A stretch of 64,000 nucleotides of DNA from Desmodus rotundus (GCF_022682495.2 NC_071391.1:46001462-46065461), one strand, 5' to 3'. Shown: positions 1-11,639, numbered from the stretch's first letter. Numbers and translations are program-made. Notes: generated by a model from the letters alone, not told the origin.

Positions 1-770
1 AAAAGTCTAATGGAAACCAGTAGCGACTTAAGAGCAATGGGAGGCACTAAAGTTCCCTAAGCAGGAGAATGGCATACTTGTGCGTGCTTTTTGAAAAGAC
101 GAGTTGGCACAACACTGGGTCCAGAGGCAGAACACAGAGCTAGGTAGCAATTACAGTGGCAGAGATAAAACTGCTGCTTTCAGGGCAGGGACAGCAGGAA
201 CTAAGAAGAAAGGTACATTTGAAAGGCATTGTGGAGGTAGACTCACAGCTCTTAGGATGTGGGTGTATGGGAAAGGTGGAGAGTGGAAAACTTCTAGGAT
301 TCTTGCTTTGGTCAAAAGTCTTCAGAAAGGGAACACAGAAGTTTCTGCTTTTGAGGAGCTGTGAAGGACTGATTAACTCAGGATAGGATGAAGAGGAAAG
401 CTTTACCAAGGAAGGAACATTTAAGCTGAGTACTTAAGCTTGAGGAAGGTAAATGGGGTTTCACCAAAAAAGAAGTAAAAAAAGAGTATTCTTGGCAGGG
501 AGAACAGCGTATCGAAGACAGAGCTAATTACACTTGAGCTCTGGCATGCAGTTTTAGGAAGGTGTAGCAGACGATGAGGACAAGTAGTACTAAATTCTGA
601 GGCACTTACATCACGCTAAGGAATTCAGACTCATCCTGTAGGTGATGGGAAACAAGGTTTCTGAAGGGAGGGAGTACAGGGGAGTAACAGATCAGACCAG
701 CTCGTGTGTTCCAGTCTGTATGAAGTTCAGGCTGGAATGTAAGAAACAAGAGGAACACAATATAGCATAA
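1..770. other. No recognised feature (intronic-like sequence)
   Basis: Moderately AG-rich sequence; short overlapping ORFs near 104-409 on both strands have no similarity I recognise. Nothing convincing seen. Confidence 0.5.
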
Positions 771-1005
771 TGGTGAAGAACATGGGGTCTGGAGTTGGAC
801 TGCCTAATTAAAACCCTGTTTCTTTAGCTTACTAGCTGTGTAACCTTGGGCGAATTACTTAACCTCTGTGTTCCCAGTTTCCCCATTTGTAAAATGGGAA
901 TAATAATAGCACTTTCTCAGAGAGTCATTATAAGGAATTAACAAAATTAGGTGTTTATAAAATGTAAGCATAATACCTGGTACAGAGATAAATGCTAGCG
1001 GCTAT
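770..1005 (+). mobile_element. MIR SINE
   Basis: Nearly complete MIR: GGTGAAGAACATGGGGTCTG, CTTACTAGCTGTGTAACCTT, CCCCATTTGTAAAATGGGAA and CATAATACCTGGTACAGAG. Confidence 0.85.
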
Positions 1006-1079
1006 TATAAGTTAAAAGTACATTAGTAGAAAGTTGTATCCACGTATGGCCTAGAGTTTTCCATGCTCTTCCGTCTACG

Positions 1080-1310
1080 AGAAGCTTTCTTGTACTACAT
1101 CTTCACCTAATCAATTCTAATTTATCCTTCATATCTCAGCTCAAATGCTACCTCCTCATGTACATGTACACTCTCCTACCACCTACATTAGGGCAGGTTC
1201 CTACTATGCATAGCACCCTATTCCTTTCCTTCATAGCACTCTTGTTTCTAATTACACTTTTTTGCATCTCTTAATTGTTTTCCTACTACCATATGTTCCA
1301 TGAAATCATG
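1080..1310 (+). mobile_element. L2 LINE 3' fragment
   Basis: It has typical L2 phrases (ATCTCAGCTCAAATGCTACC, TTCATAGCACTCTTG). Confidence 0.55.
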
Positions 1311-1335
1311 GATTGAGAACTCACCAAGGAATCCT

Positions 1336-1542
1336 TTATTTATTTTTTTAAATTAATTTTAGAGAGAGAACGGAAAGAAGAGAAGGGGAAGAGGGGGAGA
1401 AAGAGAGACATCGATATGTTGTTCCATTTATTTATGCATTCCCTGGTTGCTTTTTGTATGTGCCCTAACCAAATATCGAACCCACAGCCTTGGCACACGG
1501 GGACGACACTCTAACCAACAGAGCTAGCTACCCAGCCAGGGC
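1336..1542 (-). mobile_element. VES SINE (old subfamily)
   Basis: Read in reverse, the tRNA-like head (GGCCCTGGCTGGGTAGCTAG) precedes a body with GCATAAATAAATGGAACAAC. It is the older variant with the AATGCATAAATAA motif. Confidence 0.85.
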
Positions 1543-1553
1543 CAACACTGAGC

Positions 1554-1620
1554 TCTCAGAATTCAGGACAATGCTTGGCACGTAGGAGGTATTTGATAAA
1601 TATTTTTGAATAAATGAAAG
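1554..1620 (+). mobile_element. MIR-like 3' end fragment
   Basis: The tail ATGCTTGGCACGTAGGAGGT and TGAATAAATGAAAGG is typical of a MIR or L2 terminus. Confidence 0.45.
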
Positions 1621-1653
1621 GTTACAAGTTATATTTTAAAAGTGAACCCTCTT

Positions 1654-1828
1654 TGCCCTGGCCAGGTAGCTCAGTTGGTTAGAGTGCCAGCCCCATACAC
1701 CAAGATTGCAGGTTCAATCCCCAGTCAGGGCACATACAAGAAGCAACCAATGAATGCATAAATAAGTGGAACAACAAATTGATTTTTCTCTCTCTAAAAA
1801 TCAACAAGTAAAAAAAAATTTTTTTTAA
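1654..1828 (+). mobile_element. VES SINE with target-site duplication
   Basis: Head GCCCTGGCCAGGTAGCTCAG; B-box-like GGTTCAATCCCCAGTC; A-rich tail. Flanked by TGAACCCTCTT (1643-1653 and 1829-1839). Confidence 0.9.
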
Positions 1829-2240
1829 TGAACCCTCTTCAGATACAATCTCTATATAGAACCCAGGATACAGATAAAAGTAAATGGTCTGAAGTAAAGG
1901 ATGTTTGGAGCTCTGTCCCCTGCTTCTGCCTGGTCAGTTCTGTAGTTCTACGAAGCTTTGCAGAATGCAGTACAAAACCATTGTTTGTTCCAAGCAAGAT
2001 GTGATCTATGTCTCAAGTAAGGCAGTGATAAAAAAGAGGAAGCAATGGCTTTGAGACTTAGTTGTGACAGGCCCTGATAATCAATTATAAGAGAAAAATG
2101 AGAAAAGGGAAATCCTAGAAGTACTTCTAAATTTCCTAGCTTGAGTGAACAGGTAGATGAACTTTGTGCAAAAGTAATAATAACCTCATTCCTTGAGTAC
2201 AAGTAACAACCCTATCAAGCAAGAACTATTAATACCTTTT

Positions 2241-2450
2241 TTAAAGATTTTATTTATTTATTTTTAGAGAGAGGGGAAGACAAGGAGAAAGAGAGGGAGA
2301 GAAACAAACATCAATGTGTGGTTGCCTCTTGCATGCCCACCACTGGGGACCTGGCCTGCAACCCAGGCATGTGCCCCGACTGGGAATCGAACTGGCGACC
2401 CTTTGGTTTGCAAGCCCACACTCAATCCATTGAGCTACACCAGTCAGGCC
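2241..2450 (-). mobile_element. VES SINE
   Basis: It reads in reverse from GGCCTGACTGGTGTAGCTCA to an A-rich tail. An imperfect TAATACCTTTT/TAATACTACCTTTT flanks it. Confidence 0.9.
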
Positions 2451-2870
2451 TAATACTACCTTTTATAGAAGTTTAAAGATGTTGACCTGTCCAAAATCAT
2501 GATTTTAATAAATAACAGAATTAAGATTGAAATCTAGGTCTTTCTCACTCCAAAGTCCATAATCTAAACCATCATGCTATGTGGCAGGCAGTTTGAGAAT
2601 TTGGCTTTAAACATGAGGCATCTTACTGGATATACAGTTAGAAAAATCCAGTAATTGATGAAAAATGACTTGGAACTGGAGATATAAGTTTGGGTCACAT
2701 TTGGAACAGCGTGACTGCAATCAGAAGAGGGTCTATGGTAGGGTCATGCTTGTTTATTAGGCCTATAAAGAGATGGTGTAGTCATCTGCTATTGACATTT
2801 TGTCAATCTGCCGAAGCCTCTGCCTTGCACAGCTCCAGGGCACACCCAGCATTAAGAGGGGAAGAAATCA

Positions 2871-3123
2871 GGATGTGAGGGCAATCTGGCTGCAACACCT
2901 GTCACCCCACTGATCGCCAGGGTTGATTCGGCTGATCTGGCTAGCAAGGCGGGTGTCCCCTTCCTCCCTCACTGATCCATGTGCGTCCCTCCCGAAGCTG
3001 CGTGCTCGGCCGGACCGGATGACCTCTCCAACTAGTGGATAGGCTGGTCTTCAGTCAAGGGTATACAAGTAGCTGTGCTCCCCTCCTCTCTTGAGAGCCC
3101 CAAACAAGCTCTCAAGAGAGGAG
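2871..3123 (+). pseudogene. 7SK snRNA retropseudogene, 3'-truncated (tailless)
   Basis: The insert starts at the exact 7SK 5' end (GGATGTGAGGGCAATCTGGC) and follows 7SK for about 240 of its roughly 331 nt (GATCGCCAGGGTTGATTCGG, TCCATGTGCGTCCCTCCCGA, AAGGGTATACAAGTAGCTG, CAAACAAGCTCTCAAG). It has scattered CpG-decay and other changes, no 3' third and no poly(A). Flanks GGGGAAGAAATCA and AGGAGAAAATCA look like a diverged target-site duplication. The 3' end carries a perfect 16-bp foldback that ordinary 7SK lacks. Confidence 0.88.
3083..3123 (+). repeat. 16-bp perfect inverted repeat at 3' end of 7SK pseudogene
   Basis: Arms 3083-3098 (CTCCTCTCTTGAGAGC) and 3108-3123 are perfect reverse complements around a 9-base loop CCCAAACAA. 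The right arm runs from 7SK sequence into the flank; the left arm replaces normal 7SK sequence. Confidence 0.85.
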
Positions 3124-3500
3124 AAAATCAAGAGAAATAGCAGACACCTGGGAATTCCTTTTAGGTCCTTTATATTATTTCCCTTTGGGGAAAATTTGAT
3201 GGAAAGCCAATGACACATCAATGTTAACAGGAAAAAAAAGGAGTCAATACATGTGGGTTAAGAGAATGGGTTTTGGGATCAAACTTAATTTTCTAACCTT
3301 ACTTCAAGTTCACATCACCTCATGCTTGGGATTCTACCTCTCTCACAAAAAAAAGACAAGCATTTGTGGATAGCTTTTTACCACTGACAATGCTTCCCAT
3401 CTACAAAGTATTTCACATGATGCTCACAACTCTGCAGGCAGATATTGTTTTCATTTTATCAAAGAGGAATGAAGTTCTGAAAAGTACCGTGCTTTAAGGC

Positions 3501-3705
3501 ACAGGTGGCAAACACAAGGCCTGTGGGCCCCCTCCACCTTGTTTCATCCGGCCTGGCACCTAGTTTCTACCCAGTGGCAGCGTCGAGCTCTCGCTTAACT
3601 GTTAAGGTGTAGTTATATTTACACAGTCCTAAAATTACATTCGGCCCTTTGAAGGCAACCTCGAGGGTGATGTGGCCCCTGATGAAAATGAGTGTGGCAC
3701 CCCTG
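3501..3705 (+). mobile_element. Non-autonomous hAT-type DNA transposon
   Basis: The ends CACAGGTGGCAAAC and GTGTGGCACCCCTG are hAT-like, and the element is flanked by the 8-bp duplication CTTTAAGG (3493-3500 and 3706-3713). Confidence 0.8.
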
Positions 3706-4313
3706 CTTTAAGGTCACACAAATGAAAAGCCAACAGGACTGTGATGCAACTCCAATCTGGCTCCAAAGCTGGAGCTCTTTCCAGCAGACTCACCCAACGT
3801 GAGCCACCCACTTACGACCCCATGGAGTCACCACGTATACTTCCACTGCATTTAAAAAGAAACAGCAAGGGGATAATGACTAGAAAGCCCCTATTGGGAT
3901 TCTATTTCTTGATACAGTACTAGTTACACAGGTGTGTTTACTCTGTGGAAAGTCATGAGCTATATATCAATTTATGCACTTTTCTGTATGTATGTTATGC
4001 TTTAAAAAGCAAACACCAGGCAAAATTAAGATAGACTAATCAAAATCCAGAACCACTAAATTGGATACCTCAAGGTTACATCTGTATTTACCTAACTTCT
4101 CAAGCAGCAGTTGCAGTAAGACACCTACCAATTAAGTAAGGATGCACAAAATCCTTGTGTACTCACTTCTCCTATCCAGAATGTCTTCCTGATGTGAGTG
4201 AATCTGATGGATTTATGAGCAAGGGAAGCCCAGGAAGGAGCCAAACTTATTAATGGGGGGGGGGAGGGACTGAAAAGTGGAACTATCCTATATCATCAAT
4301 AAGATATCTAAAT

Positions 4314-6151
4314 GGGGGGGGGGGGGAGAACCAAGATGGCGGCGTAGGTAGACACACTGCGCCTCCTCGCACAACCAGAACTGACAGAGAATCGAACAGC
4401 AAGGGGGACCGACACCAAGGAAATAGAAAATAAACACATCCAAACTGGTAGGAGGGGCGGAGACCAGCACCAGGGTGGAGAGGACTCGCGTGGCTGTGGC
4501 GGGACTGAGACTGGCGGAGTGTGGGACAAATGGCGCAGGCAGTCCAAGCACTGGCAGACCCTGCGGCCCCACATTTGCACAGATAAACCCAGAGGGCCGG
4601 ACTCAGAGTGGCGGAGAGTGGGGCAGGCAGAGTGGCGGGTAGCACCCTGCAGCACCACATTCGCCCACAGATAAACCTGACGAACGGCGGGCAGTGAAGC
4701 AGAGCGCGCAACCCAGGGCTCCAGCTCCAGGAAATAAAGCCTCAAACCTCTGATTGAAAGCGCCCCTGGGGGTTGGGGCGGCAGCAGGAGAGACTCCCAG
4801 CCTCACAGGAGAGGTTGTTGGAGAGACCCACAGGGGCCTAGAGTGTGCACAGGCCCACTTACTCGGGAACCAGCACCAGAGTGGCCCGGTTTGATTGTGG
4901 GTATCGGAGTGAAAGATTGAAATCCGGAGGACAGTGAGGCGGGCGCCATTGCTCCCACTCAGCCCCTCCCCCTCGTACAGCGTCACAGCGCAGCGACCAG
5001 CATTACCCCGCCCCGGTGAACACCTAAGGCTCCACCCCTTAAAGTAACAGACGCGCCAAGACAGACGAACAACAACAAAAAATGGCCCAAATGACGGAAC
5101 ACTTCAAAGCTCCAGAAAAAATACAACTAAGCGACGAAGAGATAGCCAACCTATCAGATGCACAGTTCAAAGTACTGGTTATCAATATGCTCACAGACTT
5201 GGTTGAATCTGTTCGAAAAACAGATGAAAAAATGAAGCCTATGCTAAGAGAAACAAAGGAAAATGTACAGGGAACCAATAGTGATGAGAAGGAAACTGGG
5301 ACTCAAATCAATGGTATGGACCAGAAGGAAGAAACAAACATCCAACCAGAAAAGAATGAAGAAACAAGAACTCAGAAAAATGAGGAGAGGCTTAGGAACC
5401 TCCAGGACACCTTGAAACGTTCCAACATCCGAATTACAGGGGTGCCAGAAGGAGAAGAGGAAGAACAAAAAATTGAAAACTTATTTGAACAAATAATGGA
5501 GAACTTCCCCGATCTGGCAAAGGAAATAGACTTCCGGGAAGTCCAGGAAGCTCAGAGAGTCCCAAAGAAGCTGGACCCAAGGAGGAACACAACAAGGCAC
5601 ATCATAATTACATTACCCAAGATTAAACGCAAGGACCTACATCCAAGATTACTGTATCCAGCAAAGCTATCATTTAGAATGGAAGGGAAGATAAAGTGCT
5701 TCTCAGATAAGGTCAAGTTAAAGAAGCTCATCATCACCAAGCCCTTATTATATGAAATGTTAAAGGGAGTTACCTAAGAAAAAGAAGATCAAAAATAGGA
5801 ACAGTAAAAATGACAGCAAACTCACACTTATTAACAACCACACATAAAACAAAAACGAGAGCAAACTAGGCAAACAACTAGAACATGAGGGTTGTCAATA
5901 AGGGAGTGGAAGGGGGAGAGGGGGGTAAAGGTACAGAGAATAAGTAGCATAGATGATAGGTGGAAAATAGACAGGGGGAGGGTAAAAATAGTGTAGGAAA
6001 TGTAGAAGCCAAAGAACTTATGAGTATGACCCATGGACATGAACTATAGGGGGGGGAATGTGGGAGGGAGGGGGTGGGCAGGATGGAGTGGAGTGGGGGG
6101 GGAATGGGACAATTGTAATAGCATAATCAATAAATATATTTAAATTAAAAA
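4314..6151 (+). mobile_element. Half-L1 (HAL1-type) retrotransposon copy A, full 5' to 3', no ORF2
   Basis: The element is 1.84 kb, flanked by a 13-bp duplication AAGATATCTAAAT (4301-4313 and 6152-6164). It starts with a G run then AACCAAGATGGCGGCGTAGG, has a ~750-bp GC-rich 5' UTR, an open ORF1, then passes directly into a 3' UTR with G-rich stretches and ends AATCAATAAATATATTTAAA. L1 ORF2 is absent. The clear TSD and open ORF1 make it the youngest-looking of five copies here. Confidence 0.85.
5082..5777 (+). CDS. ORF1 of half-L1 copy A (L1 ORF1p-like RNA-binding protein), internally deleted
   Basis: This is an open frame of 231 codons starting MAQMTEHFKAPEKIQLSDEE. Residues 60-110 are charged and coiled-coil-like (KETGTQINGMDQKEETNIQP). 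The middle (LKRSNIRITGVPEGEEEEQK, about 115-134) is the L1 ORF1p RRM entry. The C-terminal domain is shortened: after HIIITLPKIKRK it jumps to DLHPRLLYPAKLSF. Other copies in this window carry about 50 more residues here (ending in V/M-type VMKGK). The deletion keeps frame. ORF1p is a trimeric nucleic-acid chaperone; this product would lack much of its C-terminal domain. Confidence 0.75.
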   Translation: MAQMTEHFKAPEKIQLSDEEIANLSDAQFKVLVINMLTDLVESVRKTDEKMKPMLRETKENVQGTNSDEKETGTQINGMDQKEETNIQPEKNEETRTQKNEERLRNLQDTLKRSNIRITGVPEGEEEEQKIENLFEQIMENFPDLAKEIDFREVQEAQRVPKKLDPRRNTTRHIIITLPKIKRKDLHPRLLYPAKLSFRMEGKIKCFSDKVKLKKLIITKPLLYEMLKGVT

Positions 6152-6289
6152 AAGATATCTAAATCGGAGATAATAAAAATGTGAGAAAAATGGCAATGAT
6201 AATTGAAAGATGCCCGATTATAAAATGCATCCTGCTTTCAGTGTTAAAATGTTTTTTTAAAGTATTTTTCAAATAAATGAAATAGTCAT

Positions 6290-6549
6290 ATCTCAGTACT
6301 CCTCTGCTTCAGAACTCGTCAAACCCTGTACTTGTCACATTTTGACAAAAACAAACAAACAAACAAACAAACAAAAAAAAACCCTTTCAGCACTTGGCAC
6401 TTGCTCGGGACTCATCGCACTAGCTAGAATTTGTAAGACTCATAATGCCTCCCCGCCAGAGAAAACGCTTCATTGTTCAGTACTCGTTGGTTTCGGCACT
6501 CGTCATGAGTTCCGGAACAAATTAACAAGTACCAAGGTACCACTGTACA
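6290..6549 (-). mobile_element. Possible short DNA transposon with diverged inverted ends
   Basis: On the minus strand it begins CAGTGGTACCTTGGTACTTG, resembling the CAGTGGTACCTCGG... ends of mammalian DNA transposons. The other end (CAGTACTCCTCTGCTTCAGA) is a weak inverted match. A (CAAA)n tract fills 6345-6380. The target-site duplication is not convincing. Confidence 0.4.
6344..6382 (+). repeat. (CAAA)n simple repeat
   Basis: About seven to nine CAAA units end in an A run, inside the possible DNA transposon. Confidence 0.9.
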
Positions 6550-7014
6550 ATGTTCAAATCTCAACTGTAGATCAAACACACATAGAGTGGTAGGGCTAAA
6601 ACAGCCCTTAGAGATCACTGTTAAAGCTCTTCATTTCAGTTGTCCCTGAGGCCCTAGTTTAACAGTTGTTAAATGACCTTAACTTATTAAATTAAAGCTC
6701 ACACATCAGGAAGTTGAGAACTACCTAGTTTTCCAACTCCTGGTTCTCTTTGCACTAACCTGATGCCTCTCCTAAGCCCAAGAGATTTACATGGTAACTT
6801 TATTTAAGTCCTTCCACAAGATTAGAAATATTAACAAATTTTCCCATGCCCCAAAAAACATAAGCACAAATATATTTTTACACTTGAGAGTTTTTATTGT
6901 CTTCTACATGGAAAAAACTAAGTTTATACTTTAACATTGCTCTGCACCTTGTTTTTCTCAATAATTTTTCATAAACATTCCCATATATATCAATAAATAA
7001 AATTCTAACTCATA

Positions 7015-8290
7015 TTTTTATTTATTTTTAAATAAATTTTTATTTTTCAATACAGTTGACAATATTAGCTGCGGTGTGTACCTCAGTGATTAGACATTAT
7101 ATAACATATTAAGTGATCATCCCCATACCTCATAGCTCTCAAATCTCACACCTCTGACATCATAGTTATTAGAATATTATTGACTATATTTCCTATGCTG
7201 CACTTTACGACCCCGTGGCTATTCTGTAACTATCTATCTGTACTTCTAAATCCCCACGCCTTTTTTACCCATCCTCCAACTGCCCTCCCATCTGGCAACT
7301 GTCCAAATGTTCTCTGTATCTGAGTCTGTTTCTGTTCTGCTTGGTTGTTTTGATTTTCAGGTTCAATTGTTGATAGATATGTATTTATTCTATTTTATTG
7401 TTCATATTTTTTATCTTTTTTTTCTTTCTGCTTAAAGACCCTTTAACATTTCATGTAATACGCGTTTGGTGGTGATGAACTCCTTTAGCTTTTTCTTGTC
7501 TGGGAAGCTCTTGATTTGTCCTTCAGTTCTGATAGCTTTGCTGGGTACAGTAATCTTGGTTGTAGGTCCTTGCTTTTCACCACTTTGAATATTTCTTGCC
7601 AATCCCTCCTGGACTACAAAGTTTTTGTTGAGAAATCAGCTGACAGTCTCATGGGAGCTCCCTTGTAGGTAACTAACTGCTTTTCTCTTGCTACCTTTAA
7701 GATTCTTTGTCTTTAACCTTTTGCATTTTAATTATGATGTGTCCTGGTGTAAGCCTCTTTGGGATCATCTTGTTTGGGACTCTGCATTCTAGACTTTTTT
7801 GTCTATTTAAAAGTTCTGCAGAAGGAAACTTTTCTGTCATCATTTTTTCAAATAGGTTTTCAATTTCTTGCTCCCTTTCTTCTTCTCACACCCCTAGATG
7901 GGAATGTTTATATACTTGAAATTGTCCCAGAGTTTCCTTACACCAGCTGTACCTAACCTTTTTGGCACCAGGTACCAGTTTTTCCATGGGGGGAGGGGGA
8001 TGTAGGAGGTGGAGTTCAGGAGGGGGAGGGGCAGGAGGCAGAGCTCAGGCGAGCTTTGCTCACAGCCGGGTTCCTAACAGACCATGGACCAGTACCAGTT
8101 CACGGCCTAGGGGCTGAGGAGCCCTGCCTTACACTATCTTCATTTTTTTAAATTCCTTTTTCTTTCTATCATTCTGATTGGATGTTTTGGCTTCCTTCTA
8201 TTCCAAATCGCTGATTTGATTCTCAGTGTCATCTACTCTACTGTTGATTAATTTACATCTACTCCACTGATCCTTGCTATATTCTAATGA
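7015..8290 (-). mobile_element. Half-L1 copy E, 5'-truncated, old, interrupted by a hAT element
   Basis: Read on the minus strand, degraded ORF1 C-terminal sequence (frameshifted and stopped) continues into a 3' UTR with no ORF2, paralleling copies A-D. It includes the conserved stretches corresponding to the RHIIIT and LITKPLL regions. A hAT element at 7944-8126 splits it, and ORF1 homology resumes at 8135. The 5' boundary is approximate. Confidence 0.65.
7944..8126 (-). mobile_element. Non-autonomous hAT-type element nested in half-L1 copy E
   Basis: Perfect 8-bp target-site duplication CCTTACAC (7936-7943 and 8127-8134). Internal text (GTTAGGAACCCGGC on the minus strand, CACCAGGTACCAG) matches the element at 14486. 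Half-L1 sequence is interrupted exactly at the duplication, so this insertion is the younger event. Confidence 0.88.
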
Positions 8291-8899
8291 ATTTTACTTT
8301 ACTTCTTAAGTAGAATAGTCAATTTAGCCAATTAACAAATGCTTAAAAACAACACAGTATTTTCTAAAACAGTAAAGAATCTATAGCAACAAATTTCTTA
8401 CTTGAAGCAACCATTCAAATTATCATAGACCCACAAGATTCACTGAAATTAGACCTGTCCAAGAGAAATCAGGATGGATCCAAACATACTATCGTTCAAA
8501 AGTAAAAACAAAAATAAAAATCATATTACTAAAGTAATCATGTCATTTATTATGAGGCCATGACAGTCACAAGTACGCTGGGATGTATAGTCACCTTTCT
8601 CACTGTCCCTTGTTAATGAATATTGTTATTAGGCAGATTGTTGGCCCGCAATAATTTTTTTGTTCATGGTAAATTGCCTCATAGACACACCAAAGGTGGT
8701 CTGAAGGGTACTAATAAAAATGTAAAGGTTAGAAATTACTACTACTACTATATGTCTATTTAGTACTTTATAAACAATTTTAAAGTAAACTTCCCTTTTA
8801 TTCATTACATATGAAAAAATAAACAAACTAAATAACGAAAGTCCATATAAAGAATATACCATAATGTGTTCACATATTTTCCTATTGATGGACATGATT

Positions 8900-9123
8900 T
8901 TTTTTTAATGTATTTTATTTATTCTTAAAGAGAGGGGAAGGGAAGGAAGAGAATGGGAGAGAAACATTGATGTGTGAGAGATACATTGATCAGTTGCTTC
9001 TCACAAGCCCCCAACTGGAGACCTGACCTGCAACCTAGGCATGTGCCCTGACTGGGATTTGAACCCAGCAACCTTTTGGTTCACAGGCCAGCACTCAGTC
9101 CACTGAGCCACACCAGCCAGGGA
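8900..9123 (-). mobile_element. VES SINE with target-site duplication
   Basis: Reverse VES with head CCCTGGCTGGTGTGGCTCAG, flanked by GACATGATT on both sides. Confidence 0.92.
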
Positions 9124-9599
9124 GACATGATTATTTTCAATGTTACTATTTCAAACAATGCTGCAATGAATGTCCTTGTACATGTTTCTTTAAAGAAAAA
9201 AAAAAAAAACTATTTCTACATACCTACTTTCCTTTTCGTCCAATGTCTTGATTGCCTCCTTTCCTATCATCATCCCTGCCTCACTTGCTCATAGAGTTCT
9301 CCTCAGGGCCCAGTGCGATAATGGATGGCAAAGCAATTTGGAGAATGTTAAGATATGACATGTGATAGTAACTGTTCGTAAATTAGAATTGGCTGGTCTT
9401 GGCTGCGTCTCCCAGCCATCGGCACATATGGCTCACCCACCCACCCCGAGACACGTTGTGCTCCTCGTTCTGGTCATAGCAGCTGCTCCAATTCAACTGA
9501 TGTGGGTAGAGCTGGCTTGCAGAATTAATCCTACTTTGTCACACTCCTGACCCTGGCAAGTGGGGATAGGCCCACCAAGTATCCATATAAGTAGGAAGG

Positions 9600-10410
9600 A
9601 GAAAGAACACATTATTGCTATGAAATAATATAATACAGAAGTATATAGAGTAAAACGCAACACTCCCTATTCATCAAACCTTAACCAACATTTGCCAAAA
9701 GCACTCCCCTACTTGGAAGTAACCACTATTATAAATTTGATGTGTAACTTTTCAGACTTTTCCTAGGCATGTATACACACATGTATCATATATACACGTG
9801 TATGTATGTAGATAGAGCGTATGTGTGTTTGACCTACATATCTTACTGTATAATTTGTTCTGCAACTTGCCTTTTTCACTTAAAAATTTCTTTGACATGT
9901 TTCATATTAGTATGTATTAGACTCCTTATCCTTTTAAGAGCTCAAGAAAAATGCCATAGTAAGACTGCCCCACAACTTTGTTATCCCATTTTGCTTTGTC
10001 TGAACATTTAGGTTGGTCATAGTGTTTTGTCATGACAGAGAATGCTGTTATCAGTGATACTGGTACACATCTCCTTTAACATGCAAGCTAATATCTCTCT
10101 AGGATACATACCAATAATTGGAATTTATGAAGTCTGTGCATGTTAAGTGTTGACAGGTACTCCCTAATTACCAAAGGGTGTACCAATTTTAGTCCAACAG
10201 AGCATAAAAATGACTGTTTCTACACCCTTCCAACAATAGATGCTATTTTTATCAATATAAAGGATAGAAAACAATATATTGTTTTAATTTACATTTTCCT
10301 GATTTCCAGAAAAATTAAATATCTATTTATATGTGTAATTGGTCATTCTTATTTTTATGAAAAGTATTACCATTTTGATTTTAAACATGAGGACTCAGAG
10401 ATGGTAAGAT
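9600..10410 (-). mobile_element. Probable very old L1/HAL1 3' UTR relic
   Basis: The stretch is AT-rich, with phrases typical of old L1 3' ends read in reverse (CACTTAAAAATTTCTTTGAC, ACCAAAGGGTGTACCAATTT). Divergence is high and boundaries are vague. Confidence 0.4.
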
Positions 10411-10506
10411 GACAGCTAGTACACAGCAGATACCAAAGCTGAGTTTTTGAACTACTTCCCACGAAAGGTAGGCCTTCTGACTATCTAACGTATTTCCCAC
10501 TACCCA

Positions 10507-10695
10507 GGGGCCAACAAACTATAGCTTTTGGGCCAGCCTTCCCCTATTTTGAGAATCCAGTTTTACTGGAACAGAGCCACATACGTTCATTTATGTGTTG
10601 TCTATGGCCACTTTTGTTCACCAATGGCAGATGTGAGTAGCTGTGACTATATGGCCTGCAAATCCTAAAATATTTACTATCTGAGTCGAAATAAA
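10507..10695 (+). mobile_element. MER5-type hAT element, 3' end missing
   Basis: The sequence matches MER5A-like phrases (GGGGCCAACAAACTATAGC, AGTTTTACTGGAACAGAGCC, CCTAAAATATTTACTATCTG). The right end stops before the terminal repeat. Confidence 0.7.
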
Positions 10696-11639
10696 ACAGT
10701 AACTAACATTTAACACCTAAAGAAAAGTTTCTCAAGGGAGACTGATTGTTGTCTAATTGACAAGAATGTGTCTATGTCAGACAGTCTGGCTGATTTTTAA
10801 ATAAATTTGTATAGTATAGGTCTAATATGTAATATTGAAGAAAAAAGCCCCAAATATTCAAAGGATGTTAAAAGACATCCCCCTACTTCTGGGTTGGGAC
10901 ACTACTCTACAGGGTTTCCCATGAGCTATTCACCTTCCTTGTATCTTTAATTCCAACTAATGAGAAACTCATGGTTCCTAATGTCCTCCAGTAACACTGA
11001 TGAGCAATGTAGCTCACACTCACACATTACAATAATATGAAATTAAAGCAAGCCTCACCACGCCTGCTGCCAAACAATCCCCCACACACATGCACACACA
11101 CAAACAGGTGTCCTGCTGCCCTTTCTCTTGGACAAAGAAGACTCACTATGAAGTAGCAGGACATTTCCAGCATGTCTAACGAACTGCTAAAAGACAGGGC
11201 CCTGACCTTTGTGGAAAAGGAAAGCCAATGTTTTCCTCTAGATCCTACCCTTCTGAGGATCTTTGCCATAAAAATAAGTAAATTATAATAGGAATTTAGG
11301 GCCATTAAGTTTCTCTGGGGCAGAGGGGGTAGGTGCCATCACCCCCATTTTACAAATGGGGAATTGAGGGTAACATCTCCTTTTCCTTTCATTTCCAAAG
11401 ATCATTTTAGTAAATAGGGCTTCATACCAGTAGACACACTCCTACCCTCACCACTTTCTCCTTCCATCCTCTCCTAAATTCTGATTTTATGTAAGTAATG
11501 TCAAAGCTATCACATTCTCCAGGAAACTTAACTTACTCTAGTATTTTGAATGAGAAATTAATAACCAAAGAAAGAACAGTGTATTTTCTCATGCGACTAA
11601 GCAGGCATTCTTGTAAGTGGTTCTCTGGAAAGAAATTTG

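Noticed and set aside
4283..4986. Several minus-strand ORFs of 94-145 codons
   Set aside because: They are antisense to the GC-rich 5' UTR of half-L1 copy A and have no supporting homology.
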